DNA of 64,000 nucleotides from Chitinophaga sp. 180180018-3 (GTDB taxonomy: Bacteria; Bacteroidota; Bacteroidia; Chitinophagales; Chitinophagaceae). Below, in pieces: positions 52,401-58,869 of this stretch. The stretch covers positions 8,052,001-8,116,000 of the forward strand of contig NZ_CP140772.1 in NCBI RefSeq assembly GCF_037893185.1, read 5' to 3'. The translations under genes were made by a program, and so were the position numbers. How positions within the stretch are numbered: the first letter of the stretch is position 1; every line of letters begins with the position of its first letter. Below the pieces are notes generated by a model. The model had not been told where the DNA came from. It did no database searches and saw nothing but the letters and a program-made list of their open reading frames with translations.

Positions 52401-52824
52401 TATGCACGCCCGGAGGATGGTTCTGGAACCATGCACCTGCGAGGTGATTATACCAGCCCCATTCATATTCGGTATCAGCTGCAGCGTGTACCCCAACATA
52501 GCCACCACCGGCCTGTATATATCTTTCGAAATCAGCTTCCTGATAATTATTAAGTACATCGCCGGTAGTATTCAGGAAGATAACGGCTGAATATTGCGCC
52601 AGTGTATCTTCGTTGAATTTTTCGGCATTTTCCGTAGTATCTACTTCAAATCCATTTTCCTTTCCAAGCTGTTGTATCGCGGTGATACCAGCGGGAATAG
52701 AGGCATGACGGAAGGCCGCGGTTTTAGTAAATACGAGTACCCTGGGTTTACCGGGCCGCGTTTTTTTACATGCCGCCAGCCCGACCAGTGCTAACAGCAA
52801 TAGTAATCTGAATATTTGTTTCAT
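49417..52824 (-). CDS. Fused ThuA-sugar dehydrogenase-PKD-cytochrome c lipoprotein
   Basis: This 1135-aa multidomain lipoprotein (LVGLAAC, lipid Cys19) is exported. Approximate domain order: ThuA (28-245, GGGYVGVHAAADTEYEWGWY); a PQQ-dependent sugar dehydrogenase-like beta-propeller (255-690, with ICCHTGGSLSFGPGGLLYIS and EIYAMGTRNPYRMSIDKKTG); PKD (700-795, DPDGDKLTYMWNFGNG); cytochrome c (870-965, haem site C877-K-T-C-H881); and a C-terminal CBM6-like beta-sandwich (1000-1135). The propeller would oxidise a sugar or glycoside and pass electrons to the haem. Substrate and cofactor are not proven. Confidence 0.9.
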   Translation of the reverse strand: MKQIFRLLLLLALVGLAACKKTRPGKPRVLVFTKTAAFRHASIPAGITAIQQLGKENGFEVDTTENAEKFNEDTLAQYSAVIFLNTTGDVLNNYQEADFERYIQAGGGYVGVHAAADTEYEWGWYNHLAGAWFQNHPPGVHKAIVDVVNKSFPATEGLPEKWEHTDEWYNYKDVDTTTTVLLKLDEKSYQGGTMGANHPISWYHDFDGGRAFYTGLGHTEESYKDSLFLKHLAGGIKYAIGKNQVLDYSQATTLRVPEEDRFTKDVLVSGELFEPTEMAILPNLDVLIAQRRGELMYYNAAQKTLSQAGLLKVYHHTDTPHVNAEEGFIGLTADPDFKNNHYIYTMYSPADTSVNRLSRFKFENGKLDMSSEKVVLQFYSQRNICCHTGGSLSFGPGGLLYISTGDNTTPFDEPNQKYVSKGYGPTDDRPGHLQYDDMRGSANTNDLRGKILRIKVEADGSYTIPEGNLYPKGTKGTRPEIYAMGTRNPYRMSIDKKTGYVYWGEVGPDANNDDSLRGPRGYDEINQAKKPGFFGYPMFIANNKPYRQYNYETGESGPYYDPLKPVNNSRNNTGLKELPPATPAFIWYPYGKSDEFPIVGSGGRNAEAGPVYYSEFYPKETRFPDYYNGKLFIYDWVREWIMAVTMDKNGNFSKMEKFMPHTRWNAPIDMEMGPDGRIYILEYGHGWFSKNVDAGLARIDYNGGNRAPVAKIQANHATGGLPFKVKLSAEGSKDPDGDKLTYMWNFGNGTKKETTEPTVEYTYATAGEYQVFVEISDDKGAKTKSSSIALYAGNETPDVKIDITGNKMFYFPGKQVHYSVNISDKEDGNSADGKLDVNNIFVKADYIQGRDKAAVPQGHQIITGAIAGKNIMEVSDCKTCHKPDEKSIGPSFKQITEKYRNDPAAPEMLAKKIIAGGGGVWGETAMSAHPGLSQGEAKQLIEYIYSVGGNTQKIPSLPVNGDINPTMGGEAKDNGVLYLLASYTDKGGPGIKPITGTATAELISPVLQAADYNKADGVATFSANNMKFLIPANTEGWVTYNQLDLTDVKGIQLMYMVQEPQQYGYTVEAFVDNANGNRLGEVTIGPGAQPKTPNKANFSFAPITDGKMHNLYLRFKATDATQKVQLGISTVTLIP

Positions 52825-52834
52825 CTGTTCCGGA

Positions 52835-53584
52835 TTATTTCTTGGGTTTCCAATTACCTATGGCGTATTCAATACCGCCGAGCAGGTGTTTCAGGTATAC
52901 GGGATCTGAGTAGGACTCCTTAACATGTCCCATTTCAGTATAGAAAGCGCGGCCGCCTTCAAAATCGTGGTACCAGCACATCGGGTGGTTATCCCCGTTT
53001 TTACCGCCGGTATAGGTGCTTTCATCGATCTTGATCAGCACATGTACATCAGGATTAAGATCTTTGAAATTGTACCATTCGTCTTTGCGGATCCATTCAT
53101 CCGGAAGATCTTTGGTGGCAGGGTGGTTATGATCCACTACCCTGAGGGTGGCTACCTGTTGCTGCGGATGGCTCAGGAACCATGCGCCCGCGAGCTTGTT
53201 GTACCAGGGCCAGTCGTATTCCGTGTCGGTAGCAGCATGAATACCCATCCATGCTCCACCTTTGTGGATATAGTTTTCGAAAGCTGCCTGTTGTGCGTCG
53301 TCGAGCACATCGCCGGTAGTGCAGCTGAAGATAACGGCTGCATATTTCTTCAGATTCGCAGGAGTAAATGCGCTGGCATCCTCTGTCGTATCTACATCAA
53401 ATCCATTCTCTTTGCCCAATTGCATGATGGCCAGTTTGGCAAAAGGAATGCAATCGTGGCGGAAGCCTTTAGTTTTGGAAAATACCAGTACCCTTTTGGA
53501 TTTGTGCCTGTCTTTATTTTTCGCCTGTAACGAAAAAGATCCTGCAAGCAAGAGGAGTGTAATAAAAGCGGTTAATGTTTTCAT
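52835..53584 (-). CDS. ThuA-domain protein, secreted
   Basis: This 249-aa ThuA (trehalose-utilisation type) protein has a signal peptide (FITLLLLAGSFSLQA). The body is a flavodoxin/GATase-like fold (RVLVFSKTKGFRHDCIPFA, GGAWMGIHAATDTEYDWPWY, WYHDFEGGRAFYTEMGHV). It is a close paralogue of residues 28-245 of the fused protein next door, sharing the DTEY(D/E)W and GGRAFYT motifs. ThuA homologues appear in sugar-oxidation loci, but their reaction is not established. It lies 10 bp before the fused gene and after palindrome copy f. Confidence 0.88.
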   Translation of the reverse strand: MKTLTAFITLLLLAGSFSLQAKNKDRHKSKRVLVFSKTKGFRHDCIPFAKLAIMQLGKENGFDVDTTEDASAFTPANLKKYAAVIFSCTTGDVLDDAQQAAFENYIHKGGAWMGIHAATDTEYDWPWYNKLAGAWFLSHPQQQVATLRVVDHNHPATKDLPDEWIRKDEWYNFKDLNPDVHVLIKIDESTYTGGKNGDNHPMCWYHDFEGGRAFYTEMGHVKESYSDPVYLKHLLGGIEYAIGNWKPKK

Positions 53585-53625
53585 CGTGTACGTGGGTAAG
53601 AAAGGAATGAAAAATTATGGATGAA

Positions 53626-53700
53626 GAATTAAGAATTAGAGCGGAGATAGTAAACGCGAAAACCTGCTTCGCTACTATCTCCGCTCTAATTCTCAATTTC
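53626..53700. repeat. Long intergenic palindrome, copy f
   Basis: Arms 53626-53660 and 53668-53700 pair along GAATTAGAGCGGAGATAGTA with small mismatches and a 2-bp indel near the tip. It lies inside the minus-strand sugar cluster, 33 bp after the DUF1080 stop and 42 bp before the ThuA start. It may reduce transcription of the last two genes. Confidence 0.8.
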
Positions 53701-53732
53701 CTGATTCGTAATTCCTAATTCCGGCTAAGTAA

Positions 53733-54455
53733 TTAAAGAACTCTTATCTTGATATTACGGTACCATACATCATTTCCATGGTCCTGCAGTGCAATATGTC
53801 CTTTCTGGTATTTGCCGAAGCCTTTCCAGTCATGGAATTTGCTTTTTGCTACGAGGGCATCCCATTCAGGGGAACCGATGGTAGTTTCAGCTGTTTTTAC
53901 ACCGTTCAGCCAGAGGGTAAGGTGTCCGTCTTTTTTACGGATGATGGCAGTGTTCCATTCTCCTACTGGTTTAGCAGCCATTTTAGGCGCCTTGATCAGG
54001 TCGTAAAGATCACCGGCATTATGTTTCGGGATCTTACCGTCCGGATGGCCGGCGTCGTCCAGTACCTGCATTTCGGGGCCGGTCTGGTAGGTAGCATGAA
54101 ACTCAGGATCTTCATGTACGCCGAAGATAACACCACTGTTACCACCTTTGGAAATCTTCCATTCGATACTCAGTTCATAGTTCTCGTATTCGCCATCGGT
54201 TACCAGGTCGCCGCCGGGAGCACCGTTCTTTTTTGCAGCCTGATCGAGACCCAGTGCGCCGTTGCTGGCGCTCCAGGCCGGACTTGCGGTCGACTGAAGA
54301 TAAGTGTGCCACCCTTTGGTGGAAGTGCCGTCAAACAGCAATACCCAGCCCTGCTTTTTTTCTTTGGCCGACAGGGAATTGGTACTCTGTGCTTTAACAG
54401 TAGTAGCGCCGGTTACAGCGGCCGCCATTAAAGCACCTATGATTAACTTTTTCAT
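53733..54455 (-). CDS. DUF1080 (3-keto-disaccharide hydrolase-like) protein, secreted
   Basis: This 240-aa protein has a signal peptide (KKLIIGALMAAAVTGATTVKAQ) and a DUF1080 jelly-roll of concanavalin type. Motifs: QGWVLLFDGTSTKGWHTYL, YENYELSIEWKISKGGNSGV, PEFHATYQTGPEMQVLDD and DVWYRNIKIRVL. The DUF1080 family includes enzymes that act on 3-keto-glycosides, breaking the glycosidic link after oxidation. Its neighbours (oxidoreductases, isomerase) fit that route. It would work in the periplasm. Confidence 0.9.
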   Translation of the reverse strand: MKKLIIGALMAAAVTGATTVKAQSTNSLSAKEKKQGWVLLFDGTSTKGWHTYLQSTASPAWSASNGALGLDQAAKKNGAPGGDLVTDGEYENYELSIEWKISKGGNSGVIFGVHEDPEFHATYQTGPEMQVLDDAGHPDGKIPKHNAGDLYDLIKAPKMAAKPVGEWNTAIIRKKDGHLTLWLNGVKTAETTIGSPEWDALVAKSKFHDWKGFGKYQKGHIALQDHGNDVWYRNIKIRVL

Positions 54456-54487
54456 TCCGGATGATTGAATAGGTGATAGAATAGTAA

Positions 54488-54901
54488 TTATTTACCGGAT
54501 AATGATAAAATGTATTTTACCATTTCCTTTGCATCATCTTTAGATACATTAGGATGAGGCAGCATCGCTACTTCGCCCCAGTTGCCGGAACCGCCTTTGA
54601 TAACCTTATCAGCCAGTTTGTCGATATTTTCCGGCGTGTTAGGATATTTACCTGCAATGTCTTTCAATGCTGGTCCTACTACTTTCATTTCTTCCTTATG
54701 GCATGTTTTGCAATCGCTTTGAGCCATCAGTTGCTCACCTTTGCTAGCAGGTTTGTTGGCATTGGGCGATACCATGGAATTATCTGCTGCTGGGCTTTCA
54801 TGAGTGCTAACACTATCTGTATTTGCTTTTTTTTCTCCTCCTCCGCAGGCTGCAAAGAATAAAGCACTTAATACGAGCGGCGCCAGATATCTCTTTCTCA
54901 T
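54488..54901 (-). CDS. Cytochrome c lipoprotein
   Basis: This 137-aa lipoprotein (LSALFFAAC, lipid Cys19) has one c-type haem site, C64-K-T-C-H68, after a Ser/Asn-rich linker. A Met axial ligand is likely in GEVAMLPHPN. It is a close paralogue of the cytochrome domain of the fused protein (SDCKTCH and WGExAMxxHP are shared). It is probably the electron acceptor or relay for the sugar dehydrogenase. It lies between DUF1080 and the isomerase gene in the same direction. Confidence 0.92.
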   Translation of the reverse strand: MRKRYLAPLVLSALFFAACGGGEKKANTDSVSTHESPAADNSMVSPNANKPASKGEQLMAQSDCKTCHKEEMKVVGPALKDIAGKYPNTPENIDKLADKVIKGGSGNWGEVAMLPHPNVSKDDAKEMVKYILSLSGK

Positions 54902-54944
54902 TTGTTGATTGTTTTTATTGTTTACGAACGATTTGTGGATGTAA

Positions 54945-56000
54945 TTAAATGCCTAAAATTCTTTTGTTGAAAGCGTCATCAGTACCAGTGCCTGCAAAGT
55001 CATCAAATGCTTTCTCAGTAACCCTGATAATATGATTCTTGATGAAAGGTGCACCTTCTTTGGCGCCATCTTCCGGATGTTTGATACAACATTCCCACTC
55101 CATAACGGCCCAACCGGCAAAATCGTATTGTGCCATTTTACTGAAGATGGATTTAAAGTCGACCTGTCCGTCGCCAAGTGAACGGAAGCGGCCCGGGCGA
55201 TTGATCCATGACTGATAACCGCCATATACGCCGGAACGTCCGGTAGGATTGAATTCCGCATCTTTTACGTGGAATGCCTTGATCCGTTCATGGTAAATAT
55301 CGATATATTCCAGGTAATCGAGGCATTGCAGGAGCAGATGGCTCGGATCGTAGAGCAGGTTAACGCGGCTATGGTTGCCGGTAGCTTCCAGGAAGCGTTC
55401 AAAGGTAGCGCCGTCGTGGAGGTCTTCTCCCGGATGTATCTCATAACAAACATCTACACCGTTGGCGTCAAACTCATCCAGGATAGGTTTCCAGCGTTTT
55501 GCCAGTTCTGCAAATCCGGCTTCTACCAGTCCTGCCGGGCGCTGAGGCCAGGGATACATGGCCGGGGCCCATAACAGTGCGCCACTGAAAGTGGCGTGTG
55601 CGGTAAGGCCCAGGTTACGGCTGGCTTTAGCAGCGTATTTCAGCTGGTTCACCGCCCATTCCGTACGGGCAGTGATATTGTTGTGATATTGTGCAGGAGC
55701 AAAGCCATCGAACATTTCGGAAAATGCAGGATTCACAGCTACCAGTTGTCCCTGCAGATGAGAACTCAGTTCTGTAATTTCCAGTCCTGCTGCATTTACA
55801 ATTCCTTTGATCTCGTCTGCGTAGGTTTTACTTTCAGCGGCTTTCTGCAGATCTATCAGGCGGGGATCCCAGCTGGGGATCTGTACGCCTTTGAATCCAA
55901 TGGAGGCTGCCCATTCGCAGATAGTTTTCAGGCTATTGAACGGCGCTTCATCTCCCATGAACTGCGCCAGAAAAATACCAGGTCCTTTTATCGTTTTCAT
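54945..56000 (-). CDS. Sugar phosphate isomerase/epimerase family protein
   Basis: This 351-aa TIM-barrel protein belongs to the xylose isomerase-like/AP endonuclease 2 superfamily. There is no signal peptide, so it is cytosolic. Metal-site positions are visible at Glu in VCYEIHPGEDLHDG, Asp in LLYDPSHLLLQ, His in IKAFHVKDAEF and Glu in WAVMEWEC. In Gfo/Idh-linked clusters such proteins epimerise or cleave keto-sugars. It is 12 bp after the Gfo/Idh gene. Confidence 0.92.
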   Translation of the reverse strand: MKTIKGPGIFLAQFMGDEAPFNSLKTICEWAASIGFKGVQIPSWDPRLIDLQKAAESKTYADEIKGIVNAAGLEITELSSHLQGQLVAVNPAFSEMFDGFAPAQYHNNITARTEWAVNQLKYAAKASRNLGLTAHATFSGALLWAPAMYPWPQRPAGLVEAGFAELAKRWKPILDEFDANGVDVCYEIHPGEDLHDGATFERFLEATGNHSRVNLLYDPSHLLLQCLDYLEYIDIYHERIKAFHVKDAEFNPTGRSGVYGGYQSWINRPGRFRSLGDGQVDFKSIFSKMAQYDFAGWAVMEWECCIKHPEDGAKEGAPFIKNHIIRVTEKAFDDFAGTGTDDAFNKRILGI

Positions 56001-56012
56001 ACACGCTAGCTG

Positions 56013-57176
56013 TTAAATCTCGAAGTTAGTCCATTTAGCATCGCTCTGGGAAGAACGTACTACGTTATCGATGAATGCCATACCACGTACCCCTTCTTCT
56101 ACGCCGGGGAAGTCCAACGACTCAGCAGAAGCTTTGGTACCGTCGATCTTAGCGGATAAGGTTTGCGCGAAGTTGCGGTACAGGTTACCGAATGCTTCGA
56201 GGTAGCCTTCCGGGTGGCCGCCGGGGGTACGGGTGTTGTGTGTCATGTAGCTCGACTGGAAGCTGTAGCCTCCGCCGGCGCGGTAGATTTCGGTGGGTTT
56301 ATCCAGCCATTTCACCAGCAGGGTGTTAGGCTCGTGTTGTGCCCATTCGAGGCCGCCTTTTTCGCCATAGACGCGGATCTTCAGTGCATTTTCTTCACCG
56401 GCAGCTACCTGCGATGCCATCAGTACGCCGGCAGCACCATTGTCGAAGCGGAGCAGCACGGCGCCATCATCATCCAGTGCACGACCGGGAACGAGGATGT
56501 TGAGGTCGGCGCAGAGCTTTTCGATTTTTGCACCGCTGATATATTCAGCCAGGTTAGCAGCGTGGGTACCTATATCGCCCATGCAACCGCTTTTGCCTGA
56601 TTTCTTAGGATCTGTTCTCCAGGCCGCCTGTGCATTACCTTCTCTTTCACTGAGCTTACTGAGCCAGCCCTGGGGATATTCTACCCATACTTTACGGATC
56701 TTGCCAAGCGCGCCGTCTTTCACCATCTGCCTGGCCTGTTTTACCATCGGGTAGCCGGTGTAAGTATGTGTGAGCAGCAGTGTCAGGCCGGTGGCTTCCA
56801 CTTTTGCTTTCAGTTGTTTAGCTTCTTCGAGGGAGAATGTGATGGGTTTTTCTATCACCACGTTGAATCCAAGATCCAGCGCCATCATCGCAGGTTCGAA
56901 GTGGGCGAAGTTGGGGGTAACGATGGTGACAAAGTCCATACGTTTGTCTGCCGGCATTTTGGCTTCTTTCTCCAGCATCGTTTTGAAATCGAGGTAAGTA
57001 CGTTCCGGATCAAGGAACAGCATTTTGCCTGATTCCACAGCAATCTCATTATTGATACTGAGGGCGCCTGCCACCAGTTCAATCAGTCCGTCCATATTGG
57101 CTGCAATGCGATGAATTGCGCCAATGAAGGCATCTTTACCGCCTCCTATCATTCCCATTCTGAGTTTCCGTGTCAT
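56013..57176 (-). CDS. Gfo/Idh/MocA-family oxidoreductase
   Basis: This 387-aa NAD(P)-dependent sugar oxidoreductase has an N-terminal Rossmann fold (RMGMIGGGKDAFIGAIHR), the catalytic EKP motif in VVIEKPITFSLEEA and the C-terminal alpha/beta substrate domain. A His/Lys pair is expected near GDIGTHAANLAEYISG. No signal or Tat motif is seen, so it is cytosolic. It would oxidise or reduce a sugar or keto-sugar at a ring hydroxyl. It follows the MFS gene by 23 bp. Confidence 0.93.
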   Translation of the reverse strand: MTRKLRMGMIGGGKDAFIGAIHRIAANMDGLIELVAGALSINNEIAVESGKMLFLDPERTYLDFKTMLEKEAKMPADKRMDFVTIVTPNFAHFEPAMMALDLGFNVVIEKPITFSLEEAKQLKAKVEATGLTLLLTHTYTGYPMVKQARQMVKDGALGKIRKVWVEYPQGWLSKLSEREGNAQAAWRTDPKKSGKSGCMGDIGTHAANLAEYISGAKIEKLCADLNILVPGRALDDDGAVLLRFDNGAAGVLMASQVAAGEENALKIRVYGEKGGLEWAQHEPNTLLVKWLDKPTEIYRAGGGYSFQSSYMTHNTRTPGGHPEGYLEAFGNLYRNFAQTLSAKIDGTKASAESLDFPGVEEGVRGMAFIDNVVRSSQSDAKWTNFEI

Positions 57177-57199
57177 ATTTACAATTATCGTTTTATGAG

Positions 57200-58483
57200 T
57201 TAAACCATTTGAACCTTTTGAACAGATGCTTTTTTACGATTACGCATATAAAAGAACAATATCGCAAATGCCACGATCAGGATAATGGGAATTATCAGGG
57301 TGGCCTTAATGATCTCCGGACCGGCTACGGCAGTGGCCTGGCTGAAAGCGGTGGCTTCAGGTGTGCCCGGAGCTGCGGAACGGTATGCATCCAGCGATGA
57401 TCCTGCCGGCAGCTGTTTTACGATGATGCTGTCGTAAAATCCGCCCATGAAGTACATGTATACAGATACCGCGAACATGCCGGCTCCGCCCATAAGATTC
57501 ATTCCCAGCGCACCGGATTGCGGAATATTCTCAGATACAAATCCCAGCATAGTTGGCCAGAAATAGGTAACGCCCATACCAAAGATAAAGGCGGCCACAA
57601 AGATCATGTTACCGCTTACATGCGACAGTAAATATAATCCCAATGCAGATAAAACAGCAGAGATCAGCAGCACGCCGGTAGGCGACATCCTGTGTACAAC
57701 CGGACCGGCTACGCCCCTGCCCAGTGTTTGCACGCCGGCGGTTAATGCGAGGATCAGAATGGCATTTTCAGTTACATTTTTCAGTAACACATCTATCCAT
57801 TGACCGGTAAATAATTCAGTGATAGCAGTACCGAACATCAGTATAAGCATGCAGATGAACAGCGGGCTTAATACCGACTTGTACATGTCGGCGGAAGATA
57901 CGCCGGATGCAACCCTTTCAGTAACAGGAAAATCAAGATTAAGGAAAAGATAACCGTAGATCAATGTGGGGATGATCATCGTACCTACCTGTAACTGCCA
58001 GGAGAGGTGCATCTTCGTCATGATGAATACCAGCAAGGTTCCCACTACAATACCCCCGGGAAACCAGAGGTGGAAGTGATTCAGCTTAGTGGTTTTATTA
58101 TCCGGAAAAATAGTAGCTACCAGTGGATTACATGCGGCTTCCACGGTTCCGTTAGCCATCCCGATGAACAGTGTGGAGATGAACAGGGACCAGAACCCGT
58201 TGGCGAAAATAGTCAGCACAATACCAAGCAGGTGCAATATGAATGCCGCCAACAGCAGACGCTTCATGCCTATTACATCTACAATGAAACCCCCTAATAC
58301 AACAGCCAGTGGAAATCCCCAGAAAGCAGTACCGGCAATGATACTTAATTGCCTGGCATCCAGGTGAAATTCCACACCCAGGCCGCCCAGTATACCGGCG
58401 CGGATCCCGAATGATAACGATGTCACCAGCAGCGCCATACAGCTGGCTACGAACAGTTTTTGTGGCTGAATTACATTTGCCAT
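57200..58483 (-). CDS. MFS transporter (sugar permease type)
   Basis: This 427-aa major facilitator has about 12 helices. The first halves hold LVTSLSFGIRAGILGGLG and WGFPLAVVLGGFIVDVIGMKRLL, and a later loop has VHRMSPTGVLL. The last residues are Arg/Lys-rich. It probably imports the sugar or keto-sugar made outside. The ATG at 58483 is chosen; the upstream in-frame start at 58582 would add 33 non-hydrophobic residues lying over an inverted repeat. It is the first gene of the minus-strand cluster. Confidence 0.88.
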   Translation of the reverse strand: MANVIQPQKLFVASCMALLVTSLSFGIRAGILGGLGVEFHLDARQLSIIAGTAFWGFPLAVVLGGFIVDVIGMKRLLLAAFILHLLGIVLTIFANGFWSLFISTLFIGMANGTVEAACNPLVATIFPDNKTTKLNHFHLWFPGGIVVGTLLVFIMTKMHLSWQLQVGTMIIPTLIYGYLFLNLDFPVTERVASGVSSADMYKSVLSPLFICMLILMFGTAITELFTGQWIDVLLKNVTENAILILALTAGVQTLGRGVAGPVVHRMSPTGVLLISAVLSALGLYLLSHVSGNMIFVAAFIFGMGVTYFWPTMLGFVSENIPQSGALGMNLMGGAGMFAVSVYMYFMGGFYDSIIVKQLPAGSSLDAYRSAAPGTPEATAFSQATAVAGPEIIKATLIIPIILIVAFAILFFYMRNRKKASVQKVQMV

Positions 58484-58499
58484 AAACGTGGATTTGTGT

Positions 58500-58528
58500 A
58501 AAGGTTTAAAAACGGACATTAAACCTTT
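58500..58528. promoter_or_regulatory. Inverted repeat before the MFS gene
   Basis: AAAGGTTTA (58500-58508) and TAAACCTTT (58520-58528) are perfect complements 11 nt apart, 17 bp before the MFS start. It may be an operator for the sugar cluster. The rest of the divergent region (58529-58869) is AT-rich with no gene; 58752-58796 resembles half of a long palindrome arm. Confidence 0.35.
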
Positions 58529-58869
58529 AAATTTATAAAAAGTATTTTCATATTTCCATCTTTTTATGCAGGCCAGCCGCAAAAAACCTGAAAATTTTCA
58601 TTTCCGTTACTGCTAATTTCCCGTACTCGTTATATATAGCCTGAACTCCCTGTTCCGGATGGCTTATTTCCGGGATAAACGGTCGTTAAGGCCGATTTGG
58701 TATAATTTATCAATTTCCGATACTTTATTGATCGGCCGGATAAATAAAAATCAATTCGCTCCCGTCTTCACATTATTCCTTAATTCTTCATTCTAATGTA
58801 TTTTGTGCTGGTTAGCCTGTGAGCAAGTGAACAAGCGTATTCTCCTGATTATACTGAAACAATATTATT

